Origin: a virus
DNA: 40,367 nt
Virus record (IMG/VR): IMGVR_UViG_3300025395_000015
Coordinates: 1-40,367 of that record
Strand: one strand, 5' to 3'
Made by a program: the position numbers and the translations under genes. A model generated the notes under the pieces. The model was not told the origin of the DNA and did not search any database. It was given only the letters and a program-made list of their open reading frames with translations. The first letter of the stretch is position 1, and each line of letters begins with the position of its first letter. This document shows positions 1 to 7,203 of this stretch, in pieces.

Positions 1-228
1 ATTGTAATTAGCACTATTACTTTGAACTGTAGAATATGTATTATTGTAATTAGAAGCACTTAAATTATAAGCAGTAGAATAAGCATAAGCAGTATTCCAA
101 TTAGCAGAATTAGAATTTACAGTAGTTGTTGTATTATTGTAATTAGCACTATTACTTTGAACTGTAGAATATGTATTATTGTAATTAGAAGCACTTAGAT
201 TATAAGCAGTAGCGTATGTATAAGCAGT
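1..228 (-). repeat. 135-nt (45-codon) tandem repeat in fibre gene
   Basis: The block starting at base 1 recurs from base 136 with only a few differences, in frame with the fibre gene. It encodes NLSASNYNNT, YSTVQSNSAN and related segments. One full unit and most of a second are visible, and the array continues beyond the window. Confidence 0.85.
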
Positions 229-1176
229 ATTCCAATTGGCTGAATTTCCTCCTGAACTATAAAATACATTATTTGATGATATAACCCCATTAACTGTTAC
301 TGATTGTGCTGATAAACCATTTGTGTTTATTGTGCCTTGAGAACTTAAATTATTAACGTATGTAAAATTATCTTGGGATGCACTTAGATTAGAACCGATA
401 ATAAAAGTATTATTAAATCCTGTATTATTTGCAGAACCACCAAGAACGAAAGAATTTGGTGAGGATATATTGTTATTCGATCCACCAAAAATACTAGAAC
501 TTAAACTTGTGGTATTATTATTAGTTCCTGCTACAATATTTCCAGCAACTACTAATTTTGCTTGTGGTGATGCAGAAACACCTATACCAACACAAGCAGG
601 AGAAGCATTATGTCCATCTACCCAAAGTGCAATTCCATTATTATCATCATAAGAAACCATAATAGGTTGATTTCCAGTTTGGGTTACTGTTAATGCTGGT
701 CCTACTCCCGCGTTATTGATTGTCATAGAACTCATTACTTGAACAACCGTATCCAAATATGTAAGTGATCCTAATGTGCTTAAATTTCCAGTGATCGTCA
801 CATCTCCGTTAACTTTTAGTGGTGATGATATTTGTGGTGATATATTGTTTACAGTAAGTGAATTTGTGATATATGCAGAATCCAATACTGATAATGTAGT
901 TGTTGTTGTATTATCAGAAGAACTTACATTCCCATACACTGTAAGCTCGACATTTGGAGTTGCAGTATTTACACCAACATTACCAGAAAAAGTTGCGGCA
1001 TATGCAGAAGTTTGATAGGTAGAAGCACTTAAACTTCCATGCAATACAAAATCCCCTTGGAATGGAGAATTTGGAGAGGCAATAGGATCATGCGAACTAT
1101 CAGGGAATCTAGGGTCTAAACTTGATAACGTATGATGGTTGTGCCTATGAAATTTATTATGTAAACGAGAACTCAT
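1..1176 (-). CDS. Tail-fibre-like structural protein, 3' end outside window
   Basis: The frame is open for 392 codons from the ATG to the window edge, so the C-terminus is missing. The protein is rich in Asn, Ser and Thr. Residues 65-84 (GNVGVNTATPNVELTVYGNV) and 196-214 (VGIGVSASPQAKLVVAGNI) match the GNVGIGTTxPxxKLxVxG motif typical of phage tail fibres and other trimeric fibre proteins. Residues 230-263 (GGSNNNISSPNSFVLGG and following) resemble the head repeats of trimeric adhesins. From residue 311 the sequence becomes a 45-residue repeat made of SNSANYNNT-like subunits. The start is set by a T4-type late box, TTAAATA, exactly 5 nt upstream. A role in host attachment is inferred from the motifs; the receptor-binding end lies outside the window. 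Confidence 0.8.
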   Translation of the reverse strand, partial: MSSRLHNKFHRHNHHTLSSLDPRFPDSSHDPIASPNSPFQGDFVLHGSLSASTYQTSAYAATFSGNVGVNTATPNVELTVYGNVSSSDNTTTTTLSVLDSAYITNSLTVNNISPQISSPLKVNGDVTITGNLSTLGSLTYLDTVVQVMSSMTINNAGVGPALTVTQTGNQPIMVSYDDNNGIALWVDGHNASPACVGIGVSASPQAKLVVAGNIVAGTNNNTTSLSSSIFGGSNNNISSPNSFVLGGSANNTGFNNTFIIGSNLSASQDNFTYVNNLSSQGTINTNGLSAQSVTVNGVISSNNVFYSSGGNSANWNTAYTYATAYNLSASNYNNTYSTVQSNSANYNNTTTTVNSNSANWNTAYAYSTAYNLSASNYNNTYSTVQSNSANYN

Positions 1177-1181
1177 ATTAT

Positions 1182-1188
1182 TATTTAA
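1182..1188 (-). promoter_or_regulatory. T4-type late promoter of fibre gene
   Basis: TTAAATA lies 5 nt before the ATG. With T4 late-promoter geometry, transcription would start at the ATG itself. Confidence 0.6.
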
Positions 1189-1225
1189 CCAATTACGGAA
1201 GATTCGCCACAATTAAAATAAAATG

Positions 1226-1254
1226 TTGACAGAATCGAAGTTTTGTGGTTTAAT
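1226..1254 (+). promoter_or_regulatory. Early-type promoter, leaderless spacing
   Basis: TTGACA, 17-nt spacer, TTTAAT, then 6 nt to the ATG at 1261. The predicted +1 is the A of the ATG, so the radical SAM gene is placed at 1261 rather than at a TTG further upstream. Confidence 0.75.
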
Positions 1255-1260
1255 ACTCTC

Positions 1261-2322
1261 ATGAATAAACCAGAATACGTAATTATTGATACTAAAGAAA
1301 CAAAAATTCTCAAATCAGAGAATTACAATTTCGTTTTTAATAAGAAGAATGGATATTTTTCTCGTTGGGGTAAAACTGAAGATGAAGACCCTGATTTTTG
1401 TCCTTGGGGTCCAGAAATTTTAGATATCGAAGTTTCAACTATATGTAATGGTATTCCCAATAAACAAGGTATTGAATCTCCATGTTCTTTCTGTTATAAG
1501 TCAAATACTAAAGTTGGCAAAAACATGACTTTGGATACTTTTAAGAAGATTTTGGATAATATGCCAAAAACTTTAACACAGATAGCATTTGGAGCCGATG
1601 CAACAGGTCTTTCCAATCCAGATTTATTTGATATGATGGATTATTGCCGAGAAAAAGATGTGGTTCCTAATATCACAGTGGCTAATATCACTGATGAAAC
1701 TGCGGATAAACTTGCAAAATATTGTGGGGCTGTGGCGGTGAGTCGTTATGCGAATAAGGATGTCTGCTATGACTCTGTAAAGCGTCTTACTGACCGTGGT
1801 ATGACTCAAGTGAACATTCATTTTTGTATTATGGAATCTACTTTTGAACAAGCAATTGAAACCTTTGAGGATACAAAAATGGATTCAAGATTGGAAAAAT
1901 TGAATGCAGTAGTATTACTTTCTTTGAAACAAGCTGGTAGAGGAGTTAAATACAATACACTATCACCAGAGAAGTTTGAAACTTTGGTTCAATATGCGCT
2001 CCAGAACAAAATAAATATTGGGTTTGATAGTTGTAGTGCATATAAATTTCTTAATGCGGTAAAAGACCATCCAAATTTTGAATTGTTTAAACCTCTTAGC
2101 GAATCATGCGAATCAAATTTATTTAGTTCTTTTATTGATGTTAATGGATTTTTCTCTGCATGTTCATTCACTCCTAATTGTAGTTTTAGATTGGATGCGG
2201 TAAACAACAAATTTGTAGATTTGTGGAATTCTCCAGAAACACAAGGATGGAGAACTCGACTGCTAAATACTGCTAAAAATAATTGTTTGGGATGCAGAGA
2301 ATGTCCAATCTATAAAATTTAA
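1261..2322 (+). CDS. Radical SAM protein with SPASM-like C-terminus
   Basis: The protein has 353 residues. C62, C75 and C78 form a C-x12-C-x2-C cluster, a widened version of the CxxxCxxC motif that binds the radical SAM 4Fe-4S cluster. An alpha/beta barrel-like body follows. The C-terminal third carries C258, C283, C301, C307 and the closing C342, C345, C348 (CLGCREC), which resembles the auxiliary-cluster SPASM/twitch domain of enzymes that modify peptides or proteins. The substrate is unknown. The gene has its own leaderless early-type promoter and is followed by a small gene. The long first cysteine spacing is unusual. Fold assignment is fairly secure; a peptide substrate is inference only. 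Confidence 0.75.
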   Translation: MNKPEYVIIDTKETKILKSENYNFVFNKKNGYFSRWGKTEDEDPDFCPWGPEILDIEVSTICNGIPNKQGIESPCSFCYKSNTKVGKNMTLDTFKKILDNMPKTLTQIAFGADATGLSNPDLFDMMDYCREKDVVPNITVANITDETADKLAKYCGAVAVSRYANKDVCYDSVKRLTDRGMTQVNIHFCIMESTFEQAIETFEDTKMDSRLEKLNAVVLLSLKQAGRGVKYNTLSPEKFETLVQYALQNKINIGFDSCSAYKFLNAVKDHPNFELFKPLSESCESNLFSSFIDVNGFFSACSFTPNCSFRLDAVNNKFVDLWNSPETQGWRTRLLNTAKNNCLGCRECPIYKI

Positions 2323-2371
2323 TATTGGGATGTTGTGGTAATATTCCAATAAGCTAAACAAAAATAAAATT

Positions 2372-2563
2372 ATGAATTATCAAATAGATATTACAGTTGG
2401 TGAAAATTGGAGTGAATTTGCGAATACACATCAGAGAGAACATGCACGAAAAATTGCGGATATGTTACTCAAGGATAATTATGTAGTTCGAATCTCTAAA
2501 ATTAATTCTGTTCTTGAATTTGGTGCGGTGGAATACCGTTCTTTTAAACTTACAAAAATCTAA
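2372..2563 (+). CDS. Small protein of unknown function, 3' end inside element end
   Basis: This is a 63-residue charged protein (MNYQIDITVGENWSEFANTH at the N-terminus) that I do not recognise. Its last five codons and stop overlap the 21-bp inverted repeat bounding the neighbouring tnpB element. The native C-terminus may therefore have been replaced when the element inserted, and the original gene may have continued into sequence now on the far side (see 4147-4305). Confidence 0.55.
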   Translation: MNYQIDITVGENWSEFANTHQREHARKIADMLLKDNYVVRISKINSVLEFGAVEYRSFKLTKI

Positions 2564-2565
2564 AG
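2545..2565 (+). repeat. Terminal inverted repeat, tnpB-downstream end
   Basis: TAAACTTACAAAAATCTAAAG pairs with the inverted copy at 4123-4143 with one mismatch. It also encodes the last residues of the gene at 2372-2563. Confidence 0.65.
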
Positions 2566-3789
2566 TCACTTCTTTAAAAGATAAACTTTAGGTTTTAGGT
2601 TAAATTCTTCATTCACTGACGAGCACCTTTTAGATTTCTCTAAAATGAACTTCTCATCTCCAGAAGCGTTAATTCCCGAAGAACTTTCGGTATAATAATT
2701 CTTTAAATTAATAGCTGCATTCAAATCTCTATCTGTTGTAGTTCCATCTTCATGATAAATGACTCTATCACTTAGTTTTAGATTTGAATTTACAATTTTT
2801 GATTTCCAATCCATCTTAGATGAAGGAAAGAATCTATTTGCTACTATAATTGTTCGGTTACTCCATTTAGCTTTATAAATCAATTGTCTTCTAAATTCAT
2901 AGAATCCAACATCACTGATTGCTTGGGATAACTTGTGGTTCTTCATCATATTAGAGACTGCTAAATCTTCTATTACTATCACTTGGTTCTCGTTGATAAT
3001 CTTAGTTGTCACTTTATGTAAACAGTCTTTTCTAATAGATGATATTTTATAATGTAGTTTTGCTAACTTTTTCTTTTGTTTTCCATAGTTTTTACTTTTC
3101 TTTGTTTTTCTGCTTAACTTACGTTGTTGATGTTTTAACTTCTTCAGGTTCTTCCTTAAAGCTTTTGGATTCTCATACACGGTTCCATCTGAACAAGTAG
3201 CCAATGTTTTAATCCCTAAATCGACTCCTATTACAGCGTTAATGGGGTTAGGTGTCTCTGTAGAGTATTCTTCCACTTGAATTGAAACAAACCACTTAGA
3301 CGCATGTAACGACACTGTAGCAGAAAAAATTTTAACATTCGATGGAATGTAACCAGACTCTTTCAATTTAATTTTACCCAAGTTGGGTAGTTGAATATGA
3401 CGATTCGATACTTTTATAGTTCCAGTCAATCTAAACGATTGTTTATCGCTATGTTTTGATTTGAACTTCGGAAATCCTTTGGCTTTGGACCCTTTTTTAC
3501 AACGAGTAAAGAAATTCGAGAACGCTTTATCTAAGTCTCTAAGAGCTTCTTGTGGACTACATTTTGATGATTCATACATCCAAGGAACTTCTGTTTTCTT
3601 TAGTTTGTTTAGTTCACGATGTAAAAAGATAGCATTTGGGGATTTTTCATTCTTAGCATATGTTTCTATTTTCTGCGCCAGTCCCCAATTATAAGCCCAT
3701 CTAGCGGAACCAACGTTTTGTTTAAGCTTGGTCACTTGAACATTATTTGGGGCTAATTCTATTTTATACGCTTTTAATATCTTCTCCAC
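2566..3789 (-). CDS. tnpB: TnpB-family RNA-guided nuclease (IS605 OrfB type), zinc knuckle lost
   Basis: The 407-residue protein is full length for TnpB. It has the N-terminal helix-turn-helix region (AYKIELAPNNVQ), the RuvC-I aspartate D190 (GVDLGIKTLAT), the RuvC-II glutamate E274 (VIEDLAVSNM) and the RuvC-III motif D353-R-D355-LNAAINL. The usual zinc ribbon before RuvC-III (PSSKxCSxCG...CxxCG) is absent: residues 322-331 read PSSKMDWKSK and 345-350 read YHEDGT, so all four cysteines are missing. TnpB proteins are RNA-guided DNA endonucleases that favour retention of their element. The start is a GTG placed 6 nt after GATAAATA, a phage-type late promoter, so the element appears to use host-phage late transcription. 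Whether it is still active is unknown. Confidence 0.88.
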   Translation of the reverse strand: MEKILKAYKIELAPNNVQVTKLKQNVGSARWAYNWGLAQKIETYAKNEKSPNAIFLHRELNKLKKTEVPWMYESSKCSPQEALRDLDKAFSNFFTRCKKGSKAKGFPKFKSKHSDKQSFRLTGTIKVSNRHIQLPNLGKIKLKESGYIPSNVKIFSATVSLHASKWFVSIQVEEYSTETPNPINAVIGVDLGIKTLATCSDGTVYENPKALRKNLKKLKHQQRKLSRKTKKSKNYGKQKKKLAKLHYKISSIRKDCLHKVTTKIINENQVIVIEDLAVSNMMKNHKLSQAISDVGFYEFRRQLIYKAKWSNRTIIVANRFFPSSKMDWKSKIVNSNLKLSDRVIYHEDGTTTDRDLNAAINLKNYYTESSSGINASGDEKFILEKSKRCSSVNEEFNLKPKVYLLKK

Positions 3790-4069
3790 TAATACTATTT
3801 ATCTCTATTTGTTTATTTTTCGTTAAATTATTCGGATTTATTTTATATTGGTGAATCGCTCTGCAAGAGGATGAACAAAATGTTGGCTTATACCCTTCTA
3901 CATAAGAAGAGTATGATATTGGCTTACTACATTCTTTACACATTTTAGGGTTCAACTCATACGCAATTTGTTTCTTTGTTTTGAAACGAGATTTGGAGTG
4001 AGATTTCCTGTGACCCCCTAAAGCATTACCAGAACCAAATTCTTTATTACATTCATTACACTTATGCAC
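3764..4069 (-). CDS. Small double zinc-finger protein, partner of tnpB
   Basis: The protein has 101 residues. An N-terminal C2H2 finger uses C4, C7, H20 and H24 (CNECNKEFGSGNALGGHRKSH). A second four-cysteine finger uses C44, C47, C65 and C69 (CKECSKP ... FCSSSC), a type common next to phage HNH and homing endonucleases. The end overlaps the start of tnpB by 26 nt. The start is a GTG 5 nt after AATAAATA, the same late-promoter rule as its neighbours. It occupies the place tnpA would have in an IS605 element. A DNA-binding or recruitment role is inference. Confidence 0.6.
   Translation of the reverse strand: MHKCNECNKEFGSGNALGGHRKSHSKSRFKTKKQIAYELNPKMCKECSKPISYSSYVEGYKPTFCSSSCRAIHQYKINPNNLTKNKQIEINSISGEDIKSV
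3796..3803 (-). promoter_or_regulatory. T4-type late promoter of tnpB
   Basis: GATAAATA sits 6 nt before the GTG start and lies inside the 3' end of the zinc-finger gene. Confidence 0.6.
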
Positions 4070-4074
4070 ATTCC

Positions 4075-4082
4075 TATTTATT
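4075..4082 (-). promoter_or_regulatory. T4-type late promoter of zinc-finger gene
   Basis: AATAAATA is followed by 5 nt and a GTG start. It overlaps the outer arm of the palindrome at 4081-4150. Confidence 0.5.
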
Positions 4083-4150
4083 GACTATTTTCAGCTAATC
4101 AAATCTAAAACTTCTTAGAAATCTTTAGATTTTTGTATGTTTATAGTCAA
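4081..4150. repeat. Nested palindrome at element end
   Basis: TTGACTAT at 4081-4088 pairs with ATAGTCAA at 4143-4150. Inside it, AAATCTAAA (4101) pairs with TTTAGATTT (4124). This could form a two-tier hairpin of the kind found at IS200/IS605 ends. Confidence 0.55.
4123..4143 (-). repeat. Terminal inverted repeat, promoter-proximal end
   Basis: Inverted copy of 2545-2565 with one mismatch. Confidence 0.65.
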
Positions 4151-4305
4151 CAGTTGCCTACCCTGATGGGAGAATTGTAACCCCGAATGTATTAGTAGAT
4201 GAATTGGAAAGAACGGATACAGGAACATTTCGCATGATTAATAATATAGAAGCAGTGCGTGAGATGGGGAAAAACAGCACAAAATTTGATAGACAACTTA
4301 TCTGA
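4147..4305 (+). pseudogene. 3' remnant of a gene cut by the tnpB element
   Basis: A reading frame with no start codon near its beginning runs from just outside the element end to a TGA. It encodes 52 residues of ordinary protein-like sequence (STVAYPDGRIVTPNVLVDEL, ending KFDRQLI). Its stop overlaps the next start as TGATG, the coupling expected between real consecutive genes. A TAG precedes it in frame, inside the palindrome. I do not recognise the protein. The 5' part may be the gene at 2372-2563, but the junction cannot be proved here. Confidence 0.45.
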
Positions 4306-4955
4306 TGAATATAAAATCTGATATTAAACGATTAGAATTGATTTATGATCAATCCAAATCAACAACTACTGATTTTCTTTTACAAGAAGATATTAGTAAT
4401 TTTGATTGGGAGAAATTTTGGAATTATTATATCATATGCGAACAAAATTATTACCCATTATATGAATCATTTGAATCTATATCAAGAACCGAGAATAATG
4501 ATACATATAAGGTAATTGCAACAAATGGAGCAGAATTTTTAGTTTATGTGAATTACCTCAAACCATCTGATCTTGATAATCGAATTATTAATGCATATGT
4601 ATCAGATTTAAAAGATAGAAATACCATTAAGGAATTACAACATACTTTAGAAAAAACAAAACTTCCTGTATTGAATGTGAATTTTAAAGATTCAGAAGAT
4701 AATGTGAAAATTACTGGAAAACTTGGGAATTATTCTTTTTCAGTAATGGATGGAATTAAAGATTCAGTTGGAAATAGTTTATATAATAGAAATGAAATAT
4801 CTCCTGATGTAATATATTTCATTGTTAAAGAGAAGAAAAAGGTAGAATTTTTTCGGAAAGTTTTTAAAAATATGTTCGGAAAACTTGATGGATTGTATGT
4901 AGATGATTCAAATAATGGAAATTTTATAGTTTACTTTTTTAATACAAATCTATGA
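4305..4955 (+). CDS. Protein of unknown function, 216 aa
   Basis: A soluble acidic protein rich in aromatic residues, with no motif I recognise. Its ATG overlaps the stop of the upstream remnant (TGATG), and its own stop overlaps the next ATG (ATGA). It is therefore an operon member probably translated by coupling. It is the first intact gene after the mobile element, so it may have lost its original promoter. Confidence 0.65.
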   Translation: MNIKSDIKRLELIYDQSKSTTTDFLLQEDISNFDWEKFWNYYIICEQNYYPLYESFESISRTENNDTYKVIATNGAEFLVYVNYLKPSDLDNRIINAYVSDLKDRNTIKELQHTLEKTKLPVLNVNFKDSEDNVKITGKLGNYSFSVMDGIKDSVGNSLYNRNEISPDVIYFIVKEKKKVEFFRKVFKNMFGKLDGLYVDDSNNGNFIVYFFNTNL

Positions 4956-5245
4956 TAAAACCCGCAAAAGAACTTAAACATGTTACCAATCTAGATATTA
5001 TTGGTGAAGCAATTGAAGAAGCGAATAAAAATGGCAAAAAATATCTAGATTTGTATGGATGTAGATATTTTGAAGATGGAACAGTATATGATAGAAGTTT
5101 CAAGTATAATGATGATGATATAGAAGCATTGGAGAAATTAGGATATATGATTTCCATAGCACATGAAAGGAAATATTATACAGGAATGTGGTGGTGGAAG
5201 AAAAACAATTTCATATTTCGTTACCATACCATTCGTTGGGATTAA
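4952..5245 (+). CDS. Protein of unknown function, 97 aa
   Basis: A small charged protein ending in a Trp-rich stretch (MWWWKKNNFIFRYHTIRWD). It overlaps the preceding gene by 4 nt. No family recognised. Confidence 0.6.
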   Translation: MIKPAKELKHVTNLDIIGEAIEEANKNGKKYLDLYGCRYFEDGTVYDRSFKYNDDDIEALEKLGYMISIAHERKYYTGMWWWKKNNFIFRYHTIRWD

Positions 5246-5250
5246 AAATG

Positions 5251-5278
5251 TTGACAACCAAGAAAATTATAGTAAAAT
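5251..5278 (+). promoter_or_regulatory. Early-type promoter, leaderless spacing
   Basis: TTGACA, 16-nt spacer, TAAAAT, then 6 nt to the ATG of the first VSNSSSSSF gene. Confidence 0.7.
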
Positions 5279-5284
5279 ACAAAA

Positions 5285-5779
5285 ATGAAAACAAGAACAG
5301 GATTTGTAAGTAATAGTTCATCCAGCAGCTTTATAGTATTGAACAACCATGATATATTCAATATTGAAGATGTATTAACGGAGGATCAAAAGAAATTAGT
5401 TAAAAACTTCGGATTTAAAGAAACTTCCTCCATTGGATTAGAGGATATTTATGCTGAAACTTACGAAAATTCTCAAGTGAATTATTATATAGATGTGATT
5501 TGTAATCAAGATGAAGTTATATATTTCTTATTGAAAAACAATCTCCCATTTATTGCAAGCGTTCATTACGGAGATGAAACTTATCGATATTTTAAGGATT
5601 CCGAAAATATTTATGTGACGGAAAACATTAGTAAGAGTTTAGAATACGGAAAAGAAGAAACCATAAAAAGAATGTTGACAGAATCTATGCAAAAGGTTAG
5701 AATAATCAACGTGAAAGAATATATTAAAAACGAAGAAAAATACCACAGAAATGAAAACAAGAACAGGATTTGTAAGTAA
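5285..5779 (+). CDS. VSNSSSSSF-family protein 1
   Basis: The 164-residue protein begins MKTRTGFVSNSSSSSF, shared by five genes in this operon. The remaining ~148 residues (LNNHDIFNIEDVLTEDQKKL onward) are unrelated to the other members by eye. It is the first member and has its own promoter. Its last ten residues are encoded, out of frame, by the N-terminal repeat of the next gene, so it probably once ended elsewhere and was truncated or extended when the next cassette was joined to it. I recall similar N-termini on uncharacterised phage and bacterial proteins, but no function. Confidence 0.75.
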   Translation: MKTRTGFVSNSSSSSFIVLNNHDIFNIEDVLTEDQKKLVKNFGFKETSSIGLEDIYAETYENSQVNYYIDVICNQDEVIYFLLKNNLPFIASVHYGDETYRYFKDSENIYVTENISKSLEYGKEETIKRMLTESMQKVRIINVKEYIKNEEKYHRNENKNRICK

Positions 5780-6131
5780 TAGTTCATCCAGTAGCTTTAT
5801 TATCATAGGAAATCGTATTGAACTTCCTATGCCATTTAGAGAAGGAATTACATGTAAAGGGGATTTTCTATGTAACGGATATGATGTATTTCCATTAACT
5901 AAAGAAATTCATGTGAGATTTCTAAAAACCAATAATGAATATAATCTAAGAAATCGTATTGAGTTTATCGAAGGGGAATTGTATAATACTGATGATGAGG
6001 ATGCTTTTTTTAAAAAGGATGATATTCCTTCTGAAGAATTTGAAATTATGTCTGTTGAAGTTGATTATCATGGGACAAAAGATGTTAATGATTTTGTAGA
6101 ACGATACGAGAACAATATTGGATATTATTAA
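5751..6131 (+). CDS. VSNSSSSSF-family protein 2
   Basis: 126 residues beginning with the shared 16-residue peptide, followed by a private domain (GNRIELPMPFREGITCKGDF onward). It overlaps the previous gene by 29 nt. The body is acidic and Asp/Glu-rich with no recognised motif. The next member starts three bases after its stop (TAA-AAT-ATG). Confidence 0.75.
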   Translation: MKTRTGFVSNSSSSSFIIIGNRIELPMPFREGITCKGDFLCNGYDVFPLTKEIHVRFLKTNNEYNLRNRIEFIEGELYNTDDEDAFFKKDDIPSEEFEIMSVEVDYHGTKDVNDFVERYENNIGYY

Positions 6132-6134
6132 AAT

Positions 6135-6626
6135 ATGAAAACAAGAACAGGATTTGTAAGTAACAGTTCGTCAAGTAGCTTTATCATAAGAAGTGGTGTA
6201 GTATTTGATTCAGTATTGGATGTAGCTGAATACATGATACATCGGCGTGGATGGAAAGATGATGCAGAAGTTCTAGAGAAAATAATTCATCTTAAAATAG
6301 AAAAATCTGATCTTACTGCGGTTTGTTTCAGTTCTTGTAATTATGATACTTATATTGTTAAAGATGAAAATGGTGTATTTTTGATTGCTACAAGTAATAA
6401 TCATGAATGGGATTTATATGATTTTGCGACATGGACAGAAGATGATCCTAGGTTTTATGATCTACAGGAATCCCATCTATTTTATCATTTGGAATATGAC
6501 AAAATCGGTCGTAAAGTAGCATTTAATGAAATAAAAGATTCATGGTGTGTGGATTGTTTCACGGATATATGGAAAATTGATGGTGAATATAGATGTCCAG
6601 AATGCAACAAATTAATTAAAAAATAA
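6135..6626 (+). CDS. VSNSSSSSF-family protein 3 with C-terminal zinc ribbon
   Basis: 163 residues: the shared N-terminal peptide, a private middle, and a C-terminal CVDC...CPEC pair spaced like a zinc ribbon (residues about 142-161). The repeat-encoded peptide is identical to members 1 and 2, although the DNA uses different synonymous codons (AACAGTTCGTCA against AATAGTTCATCC). This is evidence of selection on the peptide itself. Confidence 0.75.
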   Translation: MKTRTGFVSNSSSSSFIIRSGVVFDSVLDVAEYMIHRRGWKDDAEVLEKIIHLKIEKSDLTAVCFSSCNYDTYIVKDENGVFLIATSNNHEWDLYDFATWTEDDPRFYDLQESHLFYHLEYDKIGRKVAFNEIKDSWCVDCFTDIWKIDGEYRCPECNKLIKK

Positions 6627-6629
6627 AAT

Positions 6630-7091
6630 ATGAAAACAAGAACAGGATTCGTAAGTAACAGTTCGTCAAGTAGTTTTGTTATTGGAATAGGAAGAGTAGT
6701 TAGCGAAAAAAAATTAAGAGGGGTTTTAGCTGAAAATGGAGTTGATATCGTTAATAATCATTCTGCTAATATTTTAACAGTAGATGAAATTAAATCGAAT
6801 CATTATTATATTGCAAAAACTACTGGAAATACTATAACTGTTGATTCATTCCAAGATTCTATAACATTCAAAGTTAGAAATAAAGATGATAAATTTCTAA
6901 TCGTCAATTATATCGGTGATGAAGGTGATTATAGTTTCGAAGATGAAGACGGAGAATTGGATTACGGCAGTTTCAATTCAGATATGTTACCTTCTGATAT
7001 TTTAACATTAGTAGATGCGTTAAATCATCCTAGTTTAGGGATTGATAATAATACATCAATAGTTAACATTGGAGCAGGAAGAAATGGATAA
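6630..7091 (+). CDS. VSNSSSSSF-family protein 4
   Basis: 153 residues with the shared N-terminus, then a private domain that is strongly acidic in its second half (DEGDYSFEDEDGELDYGSF). It starts three bases after the previous stop. Its end overlaps a 38-residue membrane-protein gene by 8 nt. Confidence 0.75.
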   Translation: MKTRTGFVSNSSSSSFVIGIGRVVSEKKLRGVLAENGVDIVNNHSANILTVDEIKSNHYYIAKTTGNTITVDSFQDSITFKVRNKDDKFLIVNYIGDEGDYSFEDEDGELDYGSFNSDMLPSDILTLVDALNHPSLGIDNNTSIVNIGAGRNG

Positions 7092-7200
7092 TGTAATTAT
7101 ACAAGCAATAGGATATCAATTATTAATTTATGCTGTTGTATTAATAATAGGAGCAATATTAGGAAAAATTGTAAAAGGTAAATGGTTTAAATTTGATTAA
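7084..7200 (+). CDS. Small single-span membrane protein, 38 aa
   Basis: Begins MDNVIIQAIGYQ and has a hydrophobic segment (LLIYAVVLIIGAILG) followed by a Lys-rich tail (KIVKGKWFKFD), as in a one-span membrane protein with a cytoplasmic basic end. It overlaps the preceding stop and the next gene begins three bases after its own stop, so it sits precisely in the operon. Function unknown. Confidence 0.6.
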   Translation: MDNVIIQAIGYQLLIYAVVLIIGAILGKIVKGKWFKFD

Positions 7201-7203
7201 AAT

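Larger units (their letters stand above)
2545..4143 (-). mobile_element. tnpB + zinc-finger element with 21-bp terminal inverted repeats
   Basis: The sequence TAAAC-n-TACAAAAATCTAAAG at 2545-2565 recurs in inverted orientation at 4123-4143 with one mismatch. Between the copies lie only tnpB and a small zinc-finger gene. No tnpA (Y1 transposase) is present. Classical IS200/IS605 elements have subterminal hairpins rather than long terminal inverted repeats, so the boundary is inferred from the repeat itself. GTTGAC lies directly outside the 4143 end, read on the minus strand, and could be a TTGAC-type target or TAM. Confidence 0.6.

Noticed and set aside
470-1015. Plus-strand open frames opposite the fibre gene
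   Set aside because: They are antisense to a long, clearly structured minus-strand coding region and have hydrophobic, repetitive, unprotein-like sequences.
2323-2371. Hairpin ATTGG...CCAAT after the radical SAM gene as a terminator
   Set aside because: The stem is only 5 bp, with a long loop and no T-run.
2475-2500. T-loop-like GTTCGAATCTC as a tRNA
   Set aside because: It lies within a coding region and no cloverleaf could be built around it. I found no tRNA gene in the window.
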